Assembly: GCA_937925655.1 (NCBI GenBank)
Contig: CALAMC010000036.1
Coordinates: 1-64,000 of the forward strand
Length of the DNA: 64,000 bases
Source: an uncultured candidate division Zixibacteria bacterium
GTDB taxonomy: Bacteria; Zixibacteria; MSB-5A5; GN15; PGXB01
Direction: 5' to 3'
Part shown: positions 1 through 8,494 of the stretch, one piece after another
Layout: each line of letters begins with the position of its first letter
Numbering within the stretch: position 1 is the first letter of the stretch
Translations under genes and position numbers: made by a program
Notes under the pieces: model-generated
The model's input: only the letters and a program-made list of their open reading frames with translations
What the model was told of the DNA's origin: nothing
The model's database searches: none

Positions 1-55
1 ACCAGTGACCTCTCGGATGTGAACCGAACGCTCTAACCAGCTGAGCTAATTGCCC
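1..55 (-). tRNA. tRNA-Val (CAC), 3' part cut by window edge
   Basis: Read on the minus strand, the sequence starts GGGCAAT-TA-GCTC, followed by a D-loop containing GG, a TTCGG/CCGAG anticodon stem and the seven-base loop TTCACAT, giving anticodon CAC (valine). The variable region and the start of the T arm are visible, but the T-loop and acceptor 3' strand lie off the left edge. It follows the CAU tRNA (34-nt gap) and is probably co-transcribed with it. Confidence 0.9.
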
Positions 56-88
56 GTCAAAAATCTAAAGGTTTCAAACATCATTTTC

Positions 89-162
89 TGGGCCCACCAG
101 GACTCGAACCTGGGACCCGCTGATTATGAGTCAGCTGCTCTAACCGACTGAGCTATGGGCCC
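89..162 (-). tRNA. tRNA with CAU anticodon (elongator Met, or Ile2)
   Basis: A complete cloverleaf: GGGCCC acceptor strand pairs with GGGCCC at the 3' end, D arm GCTC/GAGC, anticodon stem GCTGA/TCAGC with loop CTCATAA (anticodon CAT), and T arm with TTCGAGT. The discriminator base is A and CCA is not encoded. CAU tRNAs may be elongator Met or lysidine-modified Ile2; the acceptor is compatible with either, so identity is left open. It is not the initiator, since the first pair is a normal G-C. Confidence 0.93.
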
Positions 163-179
163 AAAAGTTAAAGTCTAAT

Positions 180-208
180 ATAATAAGGACTTCATAGGAG
201 GCCGTCAA
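180..208 (-). promoter_or_regulatory. promoter of the two-tRNA operon
   Basis: On the minus strand, TTGACG (203-208) and TATTAT (180-185) are separated by exactly 17 nt. The predicted start lies about 10 nt before the mature 5' end of the CAU tRNA at 162. Confidence 0.7.
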
Positions 209-284
209 GCTCTTATTTTTAAACCCGGTCGATTAAGGCTGGGTTTCCGTGAATTTTGGCTATTTTAGCCGCCCACCCCCTGTT

Positions 285-1280
285 TCAGATGTGAAACTCT
301 ATAATATCTCCATCGGACAGTTCATAATTATTTTTGACCCTTTGGCCCTCAAATTTTCCTGTCCCCCAGATCCGGGCAAATTGAAGCTTCTGCGCAAAAT
401 CCTTATGTAAAGAAAGCGCCGCATCCTCGACCGTCCCCCCCACCGGAAGGATAATCGGATCATTGAAATCCGCTTCTCTGCCAACCGGTTTGGTATATAC
501 CCTGATTATACCCAGCGAGTCGAAAATCCCCTTACGGAATCTTTCCATGGCCTGGTCATCCAGAATCGATGTCGGAAATATTTTATACTCCGAAAAATTG
601 GCTTCCAGCTCTTCCAGCCCGGCCGGCCCTCTTTCTTCCAGACATTTATGAGCGGCAATAATGCCTCTTTTATAAGTCATCCGAGGGTCTTCGAGATGGG
701 TGTCTATCCGGGGAGCGATGCGGATACGCTTTTCATCCAGGATCACAAACATGGTTTCCACGGCTTTTATCAGGTTGGGGTCGCTGGCGTCGGCCACGAT
801 TACGGCCAGGTCGGCCTGACGGATAAGGGGAAACACGAATGATTCGCAATATTCATGGGATATGGGCGGCGTATCAATCAGCTGTATTTGGATAGTTTCA
901 TATTTCATCATGCCGGCCACCGGTTCCCGGGTGGAAAAGGGATAGTCGCCAATGACAACCCGAGCACTGGTGAGAGCATCGACCAGCGAAGATTTGCCGG
1001 TGTTGGGAGGGCCGATCAATATTACTTGCGCCGCTCCTTCACGGGGAATATGATCGAAAGTTTCGACAGTTTTCGCCCCGTGCGATTTTTGCGTTCCTTC
1101 AATTTGCTTGGTGAGTTTGGAGATTTTGGCCTTCATCTCGGCCTGGAGCTTGTCGGTGCCCTTGTGCTTGGGCATCATGGCCAGAAGTTCTTTGGCCAGA
1201 CGCAGCTTTTCGCGAGGGTCGCGCTCGCTTTTAAAATCGCGCTCGAGTTCGTAATATTGAGGTGGCAGGTTTGCCGGCAT
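285..1280 (-). CDS. DRG/Obg-type GTPase with C-terminal TGS domain
   Basis: 331 aa. The N-terminal ~70 residues form a charged helical segment as in the DRG branch of Obg GTPases. The G domain has a P-loop GPPNTGKSS near residue 90 and the G3 motif DTPP. The last ~75 residues form a TGS domain ending in DGDIIEFHI. Oddly, no NKxD (G4) motif is visible where guanine specificity is normally set; the region reads IAAHKCLEE. The family generally acts in ribosome-linked or stress functions, but the exact role here is unknown. The start is supported by AAAGGAG 8 nt upstream, part of which is caught in a hairpin (1290-1310). Confidence 0.85.
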   Translation of the reverse strand: MPANLPPQYYELERDFKSERDPREKLRLAKELLAMMPKHKGTDKLQAEMKAKISKLTKQIEGTQKSHGAKTVETFDHIPREGAAQVILIGPPNTGKSSLVDALTSARVVIGDYPFSTREPVAGMMKYETIQIQLIDTPPISHEYCESFVFPLIRQADLAVIVADASDPNLIKAVETMFVILDEKRIRIAPRIDTHLEDPRMTYKRGIIAAHKCLEERGPAGLEELEANFSEYKIFPTSILDDQAMERFRKGIFDSLGIIRVYTKPVGREADFNDPIILPVGGTVEDAALSLHKDFAQKLQFARIWGTGKFEGQRVKNNYELSDGDIIEFHI

Positions 1281-1289
1281 AGCTTTGCT

Positions 1290-1310
1290 CCTTTATTAAT
1301 TTAATAAAGG
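1290..1310 (-). promoter_or_regulatory. hairpin overlapping the ribosome-binding site of the TGS GTPase
   Basis: A perfect 9-bp inverted repeat (CCTTTATTA / TAATAAAGG, 3-nt loop). On the minus-strand mRNA its 3' arm contains AAAGG of the AAAGGAG ribosome-binding site. It lacks a U-run and GC, so it is not a good terminator; an AU-rich lid on the RBS is the more likely reading (inference). Confidence 0.5.
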
Positions 1311-1340
1311 TCCGGCATAATATCAAAAGAAATCATGGAC

Positions 1341-2408
1341 TCAACGCCGGGAATTTCCTGTCAGGTTCTCATAAATTTTAATCATCTCGTCAACATTATC
1401 ATCCCAGTTATACCGTCGCAGGACAAACTCGCGCGCCTTTTGTCCCATATCGCGGCGCAGTCCCTCTTGCGTGGAAAGCCGAACAATGGCATCCGCCAGC
1501 ATATCCGCATCTTCCGGAGGGACCAAAAGTCCGGTTTGACCGTCAATTACTACTTCCGGGATGCCGCCGACATTAGTGGCTATGGTCGGCAGACCGGACG
1601 CGGCCGCTTCCAGGGCTGTGACCCCAAATCCTTCCCGTCGTGACGGCATGACCAATATATCATGCCCGGACAAAACCCGGGGTATTTCGGAATTGTCGAT
1701 AAAACCGATAAACTCAACTTTATCGTTTATTCCAAGCTCCATAGCCATTTTTTTCAGCCTTTGAGTCATCTTTCCATCTCCGGCCATAGTGAGAAACAAA
1801 AATGGGCATTTATCCAGGGCTATTCTGAAGGCGTGCAGAAGAATATCGGGGCCATATCTTTTATGATGAACTTTGATAAAAACCAGCCGGACATTGCCGG
1901 ATCCTGCCGGCCGTCTATCGAGCGCTTCGATTTTAACTCCAAACGGAATTACGGCAACAGGGGGTTTATTGCCTGTGACATATTTTTGAACGGCCGTTTT
2001 AAGGAATTCACCGGTGGCGGTAATGGTATCCGCGGCGTTAACAATGCGCTTGAGAAAAATACGGTTGATGGGATTACCGGGGAATTCGATGATATCGGTT
2101 CCCCATACCGACAACAAAAAGGGATGGAACCCGGATCGCCAGCCCCAATAACCGTAACTCGAAGCATAGTGCGCATGCACCAGATCCGGCCGGATGTGAT
2201 TAATAAGCTTTCTAACGGACCCGGCCTGACGAAGAAACCCCAAGGCCCGGCTTCCTGAACACGGAAGTTTTATAATTTCAACCCCGTCGATATCATCGCC
2301 GCTTAGTGAAATCAAGGTGAGCTTCAGACCGCGTTCTACCAGCGATCGCGCCCAGCGCTTGATATGCACCGACCGGGAGTCAGCCAGCATGACGACTTTA
2401 ATCGACAT
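1341..2408 (-). CDS. GT4-family glycosyltransferase of the polysaccharide operon
   Basis: 355 aa, GT-B fold. The N-terminal part begins with VVMLADSRSVHIKRW, and the C-terminal Glycos_transf_1 domain carries the family E-x7-E motif in EGFGVTALEAA plus the nucleotide-sugar region around MPSRREGFG. It likely transfers a sugar from a nucleotide donor to a growing lipid-linked glycan at the inner face of the membrane. Its start overlaps the end of the upstream polymerase/ligase gene by 11 nt, so the two are probably translationally coupled. It is the last gene of the operon; no clear terminator follows. Donor and acceptor cannot be inferred. Confidence 0.88.
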   Translation of the reverse strand: MSIKVVMLADSRSVHIKRWARSLVERGLKLTLISLSGDDIDGVEIIKLPCSGSRALGFLRQAGSVRKLINHIRPDLVHAHYASSYGYWGWRSGFHPFLLSVWGTDIIEFPGNPINRIFLKRIVNAADTITATGEFLKTAVQKYVTGNKPPVAVIPFGVKIEALDRRPAGSGNVRLVFIKVHHKRYGPDILLHAFRIALDKCPFLFLTMAGDGKMTQRLKKMAMELGINDKVEFIGFIDNSEIPRVLSGHDILVMPSRREGFGVTALEAAASGLPTIATNVGGIPEVVIDGQTGLLVPPEDADMLADAIVRLSTQEGLRRDMGQKAREFVLRRYNWDDNVDEMIKIYENLTGNSRR

Positions 2409-3774
2409 TTTCCTCTTTAACCATGCGGCAAGTCAGAGCCATGAAAAAGGGAACCGGGAAGGCGGTCAAGCCCCACATCCAGCCGTCCATATAAAATATT
2501 TCTCCGAAGGCCGTCAGGGCCACGCCCAGAAGTGCCATACGAATGGCCACCGGGAATGCCGACATTTTTACACGCGCTCGGTCGAAAGCCATTTTAAAAT
2601 ATCGACCGTACAGCCAAAGCAGGGCCGTCGCACCCAGAATTCCGGTCTCGGCCAGGTAATGCAAAATCATGTTATGGGCCGAAAGCCCCCGGACGAGGTG
2701 ACGAATGACCACAAATTTTACCGATGGCACAGCGGCGTCGACAATCCGGAAATTGCCCGGGCCGATTCCCAGCCAGGGATTTTCCAGAAATGTCAGTATG
2801 GCCGTTTTCCATAGAGAAAATCGCATCAGCACCGAACTGCCCATATTCTTCGACAGGGCATAATCAAACCGCCGGACAATGCCGGAGAAAATGGTCATTC
2901 CGGCGAGAAGTAACATAATAAATACGGTGGCCGCTATGAAGGCTGTTCGGACTCTTCTTCGTGCCGGGTGAAACCCGATTTTCCCGGCATAATGCCAAGA
3001 AAATATGAGCAGTGCCAGACCCACCCAGACAACCGTAAAAACCGGAAATCTTGACTGCGTCGATAATAATCCGGCTAAAAGCATTATGGTTCCGAATCCG
3101 TAAAAACGGGCTCGAGCCGATGACGGTGCCCATACGGCATAAGCCAGCCCTACGGCAAAGGCCAGCATCATCAGATCATCGGTATACTTGCCGGCCACGC
3201 CGAAAACACGGCTGGTGCCGCCCAGGGTAATGAACGATAATGTCATAACGGCCGCCTGCCCAACCATAATCCAGAAAAAAAGTTTGGGCAGTCTCTCGAT
3301 GTCGTCCCGACTCATGTGGTTGAAGAACAAAACCAGGACTGTCAACTGCAGGGTCGCTCGGATAACCGGTGTAATAGAATGCACCGGGGAATAGGCCGCC
3401 AGACCGGCGATAACCATCACACCGATCAATAAAAGATAATTGACCGTCAATCGGGGAATGGCGATACCGCGCCGGACGTTGACCAAAAAATCAATCACCG
3501 CAGCCATTACAAGACCAATCAGAACATAGTCGGTCACCAGAAGCGTCATACCGGGCACCGGATAGATGTCGACGGTCATAGTTATTACATACAGATACAA
3601 CAATAGCCTTGGGCTGATGGCCGTCACTAAAATCAGAGGCAATGCCGGAAGCAAGATGGCGGCGTTATAGCGGTCCATCATCACCAGCGGCACGGCTAAT
3701 ATCACCAGTAAAATCAACAAAAAGAGCGGAGCATATTCCAATGCCCGATCAGATATCTGAACTTTGGTAATCAT
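2398..3774 (-). CDS. O-antigen ligase / polymerase (Wzy/WaaL-like) membrane protein
   Basis: 458 aa, with about 10-12 hydrophobic segments spread over the whole length. A Wzy_C-type signature NPWLGIGPGNF near residue 330 precedes a periplasmic loop, as in O-antigen polymerases and ligases. It likely polymerises repeat units on undecaprenyl diphosphate at the periplasmic face. Being between a flippase (upstream, 52-nt gap) and a glycosyltransferase (downstream, overlapping), the polymerase role is favoured over lipid-A ligase, but sequence alone does not separate them. Confidence 0.82.
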   Translation of the reverse strand: MITKVQISDRALEYAPLFLLILLVILAVPLVMMDRYNAAILLPALPLILVTAISPRLLLYLYVITMTVDIYPVPGMTLLVTDYVLIGLVMAAVIDFLVNVRRGIAIPRLTVNYLLLIGVMVIAGLAAYSPVHSITPVIRATLQLTVLVLFFNHMSRDDIERLPKLFFWIMVGQAAVMTLSFITLGGTSRVFGVAGKYTDDLMMLAFAVGLAYAVWAPSSARARFYGFGTIMLLAGLLSTQSRFPVFTVVWVGLALLIFSWHYAGKIGFHPARRRVRTAFIAATVFIMLLLAGMTIFSGIVRRFDYALSKNMGSSVLMRFSLWKTAILTFLENPWLGIGPGNFRIVDAAVPSVKFVVIRHLVRGLSAHNMILHYLAETGILGATALLWLYGRYFKMAFDRARVKMSAFPVAIRMALLGVALTAFGEIFYMDGWMWGLTAFPVPFFMALTCRMVKEENVD

Positions 3775-3826
3775 GTCAAAATATAATATACGATTCCATA
3801 AATATCAGCGTTTTATTGCCCCGAGG

Positions 3827-5359
3827 CTAATTTCGTTTGCGCATGAATCGTATCCCCAAAATATTCAAACTATGGTCGAGGATGGCCAGCGCCAGCGCCC
3901 CTCCCAAAGCGCACAATACCATGGTCGCGATGTTCCCCAGAAAGATAATTTTGCTACTAAACCAAAAGACGGTTACAATAATAAAGACAGTCAGAGCGGC
4001 GGCACCGACGGTTCTGGACAAAAAATATAAGTCTCCACGATTGTATTTCAAATTGGCGCCCCTGACCAAAAATATCTCCGTCCCCAGAAAGGCCAAAGCA
4101 TATAATGCAATCGTGCCACCTCCGATAGCCAGCGCCCAAGATGCCCTAATGAACATTATGCCGATCACGATTTTAACCAGCAACGCCAGCGGTCGGGAGA
4201 CCAAAAGAATTTTCCACGATTTCAGGGCATAAACAACCCGAGCCTGGACATAGAAAAGCGAGGTCGTCAGAAGTCCGGCCAAGTAGTACACCAGAACCTC
4301 GGTTGTCATCCGTCGGGAATGTTCATCGAACTGCCCACGTTCGAAAAGTATCCTGACTATTTCGTGGCGGAATATGATAAAATAGACGGCCACAGGCACA
4401 ATAACTAATATTGCCAGACCGATGGCACGATGATATTGTACAGCCAGGCTTTGGAGGTCATTATCGGAGGCCTTTTCGGCCAGTGATGGAAAAAGAGCCG
4501 TGGCCACCGAAAACATCAACACTCGCATCGGCGCCTGATATATAATACTGGCGTAATTGACGGCCGAAACGTATCCGGCATCAAGCGTCAGGCCGCACAG
4601 GTAACGGTCGAACGGATCGATCAGCACCGTAATGGCTTCAATCACGACAATAATGCCAAGGAATTTCAAATATCCGCTTGAATCGATTCTATTGGAACTA
4701 ACCTTTTCCGTTTGAGAATACATGAGCCAGGACGGAACAATGACCATAAGCATTTGCATCAGCATTCCGGCCAACCAGGCAATCACAAAAGCGACCGAAC
4801 CCAATTGTGGATATAACGTCAGAAGAATCATTATGATAGTAATGTTAAATCCAAGCACGGCCATGGCCGGAAACAGAAAATGCTTCCGGATATGCAGGAG
4901 ACTTCGATAAGCAGCTTCATAGGCACGGAGCGGTATCAACAGACAGAATATGCGTCCCAATATTATGACCCGATCGGCGGCGGCCGGCGTCATGCCTTCG
5001 GCCAGAAGCGGGCGAAACAGTGGGATCGTTAAGAAAGCCAGGGCTGTAAGCGCCAGTATGACGATACTGTTGGTCGTCAGAAACCCTCGACCTGAAGTAC
5101 AGTGCAACCCGCCAATAATACCCGGTCGTCCTTCCCGACTTAGATATGGAATACCGGCTGATGGAATAGATTGAAATAGCAATCCGGCTATCGTCAAGGG
5201 TATGGCCATAGCCACCAGCAGAATGTCATATTCGGCGCTGGTTCCGAACAGCCGAGCAATTATCGATTCGCGGATAAGTCCGAACAATTGCGACAGCACG
5301 GTCGCGGCCGCGATAACAATGGTAGCCTGCTTTATCCCCTGTCTTTTAAGGAATTCCAT
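3827..5359 (-). CDS. MurJ/MviN-family lipid-linked oligosaccharide flippase
   Basis: About 510 aa polytopic membrane protein with many hydrophobic helices. Starts MEFLKRQGIKQATIVIAAA and has the MOP-superfamily N-terminal pattern (FGLIRESIIARLFG). Together with its place between the aminotransferase and the polymerase this supports a Wzx-like role, moving lipid-linked repeat units across the inner membrane. MurJ itself (lipid II flippase) is the closest known fold, so a peptidoglycan role cannot be ruled out. An in-frame GTG three codons upstream (5368) could also start translation; no strong Shine-Dalgarno sequence is present for either. Confidence 0.83.
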   Translation of the reverse strand: MEFLKRQGIKQATIVIAAATVLSQLFGLIRESIIARLFGTSAEYDILLVAMAIPLTIAGLLFQSIPSAGIPYLSREGRPGIIGGLHCTSGRGFLTTNSIVILALTALAFLTIPLFRPLLAEGMTPAAADRVIILGRIFCLLIPLRAYEAAYRSLLHIRKHFLFPAMAVLGFNITIIMILLTLYPQLGSVAFVIAWLAGMLMQMLMVIVPSWLMYSQTEKVSSNRIDSSGYLKFLGIIVVIEAITVLIDPFDRYLCGLTLDAGYVSAVNYASIIYQAPMRVLMFSVATALFPSLAEKASDNDLQSLAVQYHRAIGLAILVIVPVAVYFIIFRHEIVRILFERGQFDEHSRRMTTEVLVYYLAGLLTTSLFYVQARVVYALKSWKILLVSRPLALLVKIVIGIMFIRASWALAIGGGTIALYALAFLGTEIFLVRGANLKYNRGDLYFLSRTVGAAALTVFIIVTVFWFSSKIIFLGNIATMVLCALGGALALAILDHSLNILGIRFMRKRN

Positions 5360-5392
5360 CAAAATCACAAAGCCGAAAGGACTATCAACCGA

Positions 5393-6496
5393 TTACCGGT
5401 AAATCGACATGATGACTTCTATAACTTGATCCTGCTCCCCGCGGGTGAGTTCCGGATAAATCGGTAACGACAAAACCGCCGCCGAGGCCTTTTCCGCATT
5501 GGGGAAATCACCTTGACGGTAATTCAGGGACTTGTAGCTTTCCAGAAGATGAAAGGGAAACGGGTAATAAATCTCGTATCCAATCCGGTTTTTTTCGAGG
5601 GCCGCGATAAGTTCATCGCGATTTTCGACGGCAATGGTGTACTGATTATAAATATGATAACGATCGTCGCGGCAAACCGGAGTTTTCAACGGTATTCCGG
5701 TCAAATTTCGATCATAATAGGCCGCGTTGGCCTGACGTTGTTTGGTCCAGTTATCGAGATATTTCAATTTAACCAGCAAAAGCGCCGCCTGGATAGTGTC
5801 CAGCCGGGAATTGTAGCCGACTACCAGGGCGTTGTACTTCTTTTTCCAGCCGTGGCTTCGCAACATTTTGAGCGTATCGGCGAATTCCTGATTTTTTACC
5901 ACAACCATGCCGCCGTCACCGGCGGCGCCAAGGTTTTTTGTCGGATAAAACGAAAAACATCCGAAGTCGCCGATGGCCCCCGCCTTTTTATCTTTGTATC
6001 CGGCCCCGATCGCCTGTGCCGCATCCTCGATTATCATCAGATTATGCTGAAGGGCGATATCACAAATGTCATCCATCTCGGCACATTGCCCGAATAAATG
6101 AACCGGAATGACGGCCTTGGTTCGGCCTGTTATAGCCGCCGCAAATTTTTCGGGATCGATATTGTACGTTTCCGGGTCAATGTCGACAAACACCGGCCGG
6201 GCGTTTAAAAGCATGATCACACTGGCACTGGATATGAAGGAAAACGCGGGCAGAATAACCTCATCGCCCTCGCCGACGCCGGCCGCCCGCAATGACAGAA
6301 GCAGGGCATCGGTCCCCGAGGCCACCCCAACCCCGATGCAATCATCGCCGCACAGGGCCGCGACTCTGGATTCCAGCTCCGCCACTTCCGGGCCATTGAT
6401 GAATTTGCCGTGGCGGATGACATCGGCCGCCGCCCTTTCGAGTTCCGCTCCAATCAGCTTATGCTGGCGCGAAAAATCAAGCAGAGGAACACTCAT
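5393..6496 (-). CDS. DegT/DnrJ/EryC1 (WecE/WbpE-type) sugar aminotransferase
   Basis: 367 aa, fold-type I PLP enzyme. The PLP-binding region IIEDAAQAIGA and the Schiff-base lysine in SFYPTKNLGAAGDGG (about residue 190) are intact. Such enzymes transaminate a keto-sugar nucleotide using glutamate. It is directly followed upstream by a left-handed beta-helix acetyltransferase (gap 3 nt), the same pairing seen in WbpE/WbpD pathways making 3-acetamido sugars. The needed keto-sugar dehydrogenase is not in this window. A ribosome-binding site GGGAGG sits 9 nt before ATG inside the upstream gene's end. Confidence 0.9.
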   Translation of the reverse strand: MSVPLLDFSRQHKLIGAELERAAADVIRHGKFINGPEVAELESRVAALCGDDCIGVGVASGTDALLLSLRAAGVGEGDEVILPAFSFISSASVIMLLNARPVFVDIDPETYNIDPEKFAAAITGRTKAVIPVHLFGQCAEMDDICDIALQHNLMIIEDAAQAIGAGYKDKKAGAIGDFGCFSFYPTKNLGAAGDGGMVVVKNQEFADTLKMLRSHGWKKKYNALVVGYNSRLDTIQAALLLVKLKYLDNWTKQRQANAAYYDRNLTGIPLKTPVCRDDRYHIYNQYTIAVENRDELIAALEKNRIGYEIYYPFPFHLLESYKSLNYRQGDFPNAEKASAAVLSLPIYPELTRGEQDQVIEVIMSIYR

Positions 6497-6499
6497 AGT

Positions 6500-7258
6500 C
6501 TATTCCTCCCAGCCCTGGTTTTCGAGGAGCTGCTCTTTCGGAACCGGGCCCTTGTACTTGGCCGGAATCCCGGCATAAACTTCTTTGGCCGGGCAGTCTT
6601 TGGTTAATAAAGCCCCCGCCGCCACCATGCCATCCTCATTAATCGTCTTTCCCGGCAATATGGTGGCATGAACGCCGATACGTCCGCCTTTCTTGATTGT
6701 CACCCCTTTATAATGCTTCTTGCGTTCTTCGGAACGCCCGGCATAGTTATCATTCGACGTAGCCACACAGGGCGAGACAAAGACCCGGTCGCCGAGAACC
6801 GAATGGGCCGTGATATAGGCATTTGTTTCCAGCTTGCAATATTTTCCGATTGTGCAAAAATTCTCGACCGCCACGCCCCGACCGACAATAGTCATAGCCC
6901 CGATAGTAACATTCTCGCGTACTGTTGCCAGGTCGGCTATCAGCACCTGTTCGTCAAGACGACACCCGCGATAAATCACGCAGTGGGAACCAATCAAACA
7001 GCCCGATCCGATTTGCGCCGCCGGAAGGTTATCTTCTTTGGTAATGGCCGAATTGACCGAGCGCATCGGTCGTTTGCCGATTATGGCGCCGTCGTCGATA
7101 CGGACATTATCACCCACGACGGTATCGTCATGTATGACAACATGATGTCCGATCCGGCACCCGGTTCCGATTGTAACCTTGGCTCCAAAATGGCAATATA
7201 AACCGTACGTGGTATCTTTACCGATTTTGGCCGACTTGTGTATAGAAGACTGGTTCAT
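6500..7258 (-). CDS. hexapeptide-repeat (left-handed beta-helix) N-acetyltransferase, WbpD-like
   Basis: About 252 aa. Most of the protein consists of isoleucine-rich hexapeptide repeats (for example AKIGKDT, AQIGSGCLIGS, VTIGAMTIVG, GRIGVHATILPG), the signature of LbetaH acyltransferases that form trimers and bind acetyl-CoA between subunits. The C-terminal GIPAKYKGP is typical of sugar N-acetyltransferases. It likely acetylates the amino group added by the neighbouring aminotransferase. A second ATG one codon upstream (7261) lies only 2 nt from AGAGG, so the downstream ATG was chosen. Confidence 0.87.
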   Translation of the reverse strand: MNQSSIHKSAKIGKDTTYGLYCHFGAKVTIGTGCRIGHHVVIHDDTVVGDNVRIDDGAIIGKRPMRSVNSAITKEDNLPAAQIGSGCLIGSHCVIYRGCRLDEQVLIADLATVRENVTIGAMTIVGRGVAVENFCTIGKYCKLETNAYITAHSVLGDRVFVSPCVATSNDNYAGRSEERKKHYKGVTIKKGGRIGVHATILPGKTINEDGMVAAGALLTKDCPAKEVYAGIPAKYKGPVPKEQLLENQGWEE

Positions 7259-7290
7259 CATCGCCTCTGAAATAACATGGATTTATCGTT

Positions 7291-8493
7291 TTACCTGCGG
7301 GACGTCTTTTTGATCCCCGGAAGCCAGAAGAAATATGTCCCCAGAAAGACCTCGGCCCGACTATAATCCTCGGGCGAAACTTTTTTCAACTCCGACAAAT
7401 AATTCATTACCAACGCCAGAAAGACAGCCAAAACCGCCGACACCGCGAAAGATATCAGGACTATCATCATTTTGCGGGGTTTGACCGGTCTTTCGGGCAC
7501 GAAGGCCGGGTCGATCACGGCCACCATCGGAGCGCTCATCCGCTCCTGAATTTTAACCTGTTCATACTGCTCGGAAATAAACTGATAGAGAGCCTCGTAT
7601 GTTTTCGCGTCAGCTGTAAGCCGCGCGTATTTGAGCTTCAGACCGGGGACATCGGATACCGGCAGATTGAAATATGAACTATCGGCCCCACCGAATTCAA
7701 GAGCATTAATCTGGCCCTTTATTTCATCAATTCGCCGCTGAAGATTGATGACTTCCGGGTGTGTATCCGACAGCGTCTTGCGCTTTACGTTAATATTTAT
7801 TTCGGCCTCGGCCAAAGCGACTTTGAGGCTTACGGCCGATTCTATGGCCAGCTGGGTTTGCCGGTCAATATCCACCGCCCGATTAACCCGCTGGAAATTT
7901 TCAATTTCGCGTCGGGCCGAGTCAAGACTGCCGCCAATTTCGGCGAGTCGGTTTTCAAGCATTCGCCGAAGTCCCTGCGCCTTTGACACTGCAATTTCTT
8001 GATTCAGGCTGTCCAGCTCGACAGCAAAGGAATTGGCCACGCGCGCCGCCAGTTGCGGATCCTTGTCTTCGAAGGCAATTTCAATTAATCCTTCATCGGT
8101 GACGCGCATGTTGCAGTAATCCATCATTTTTTCCATGATTTCTTCGTCGGAATCTATGCCGTAATGCGTCCGCAGATTATTGGCCTCAATAACCCGCGTG
8201 AAAAGCGTCCTACTTTTCAGGATGCGGACATAGATATCAGCGGGGGTTGCCGCGACCGGTTGTTCCAACCCCGATGTAAGAGTTAGCGCCTCGGCCAGAT
8301 CCTTCACCATACCGATATATGATCCGGAATCCTTGGGCGGGAGCAGGATTATCCGCGCCTGATACCATCGTGGTAAAATAAAGGCGACTATTACAGAAAC
8401 AGCTGTGGCAATAAAAATGAACGCGACTATGAAACGTGCCTTCAGAGCCAGAACTTCCAGAAATTTCCACAAATTGATTTCTTTGTTTTCCAT
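7291..8493 (-). CDS. Wzz/GumC-type polysaccharide co-polymerase
   Basis: 400 aa. A Wzz-type topology: short cytoplasmic N-terminus, first membrane helix about residues 20-40, a long periplasmic coiled-coil domain rich in Gln/Arg/Glu, and a second helix about residues 345-365 preceded by the proline-rich PERPVKPRK typical of this family. It controls chain length and links the polymerase to the Wza export channel. No C-terminal tyrosine-kinase (BY-kinase) domain is fused; a separate kinase would be encoded elsewhere. Start ATG follows the TGA of wza by one nucleotide, indicating coupling. Confidence 0.9.
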   Translation of the reverse strand: MENKEINLWKFLEVLALKARFIVAFIFIATAVSVIVAFILPRWYQARIILLPPKDSGSYIGMVKDLAEALTLTSGLEQPVAATPADIYVRILKSRTLFTRVIEANNLRTHYGIDSDEEIMEKMMDYCNMRVTDEGLIEIAFEDKDPQLAARVANSFAVELDSLNQEIAVSKAQGLRRMLENRLAEIGGSLDSARREIENFQRVNRAVDIDRQTQLAIESAVSLKVALAEAEININVKRKTLSDTHPEVINLQRRIDEIKGQINALEFGGADSSYFNLPVSDVPGLKLKYARLTADAKTYEALYQFISEQYEQVKIQERMSAPMVAVIDPAFVPERPVKPRKMMIVLISFAVSAVLAVFLALVMNYLSELKKVSPEDYSRAEVFLGTYFFWLPGIKKTSRR

Positions 8494-8494
8494 G

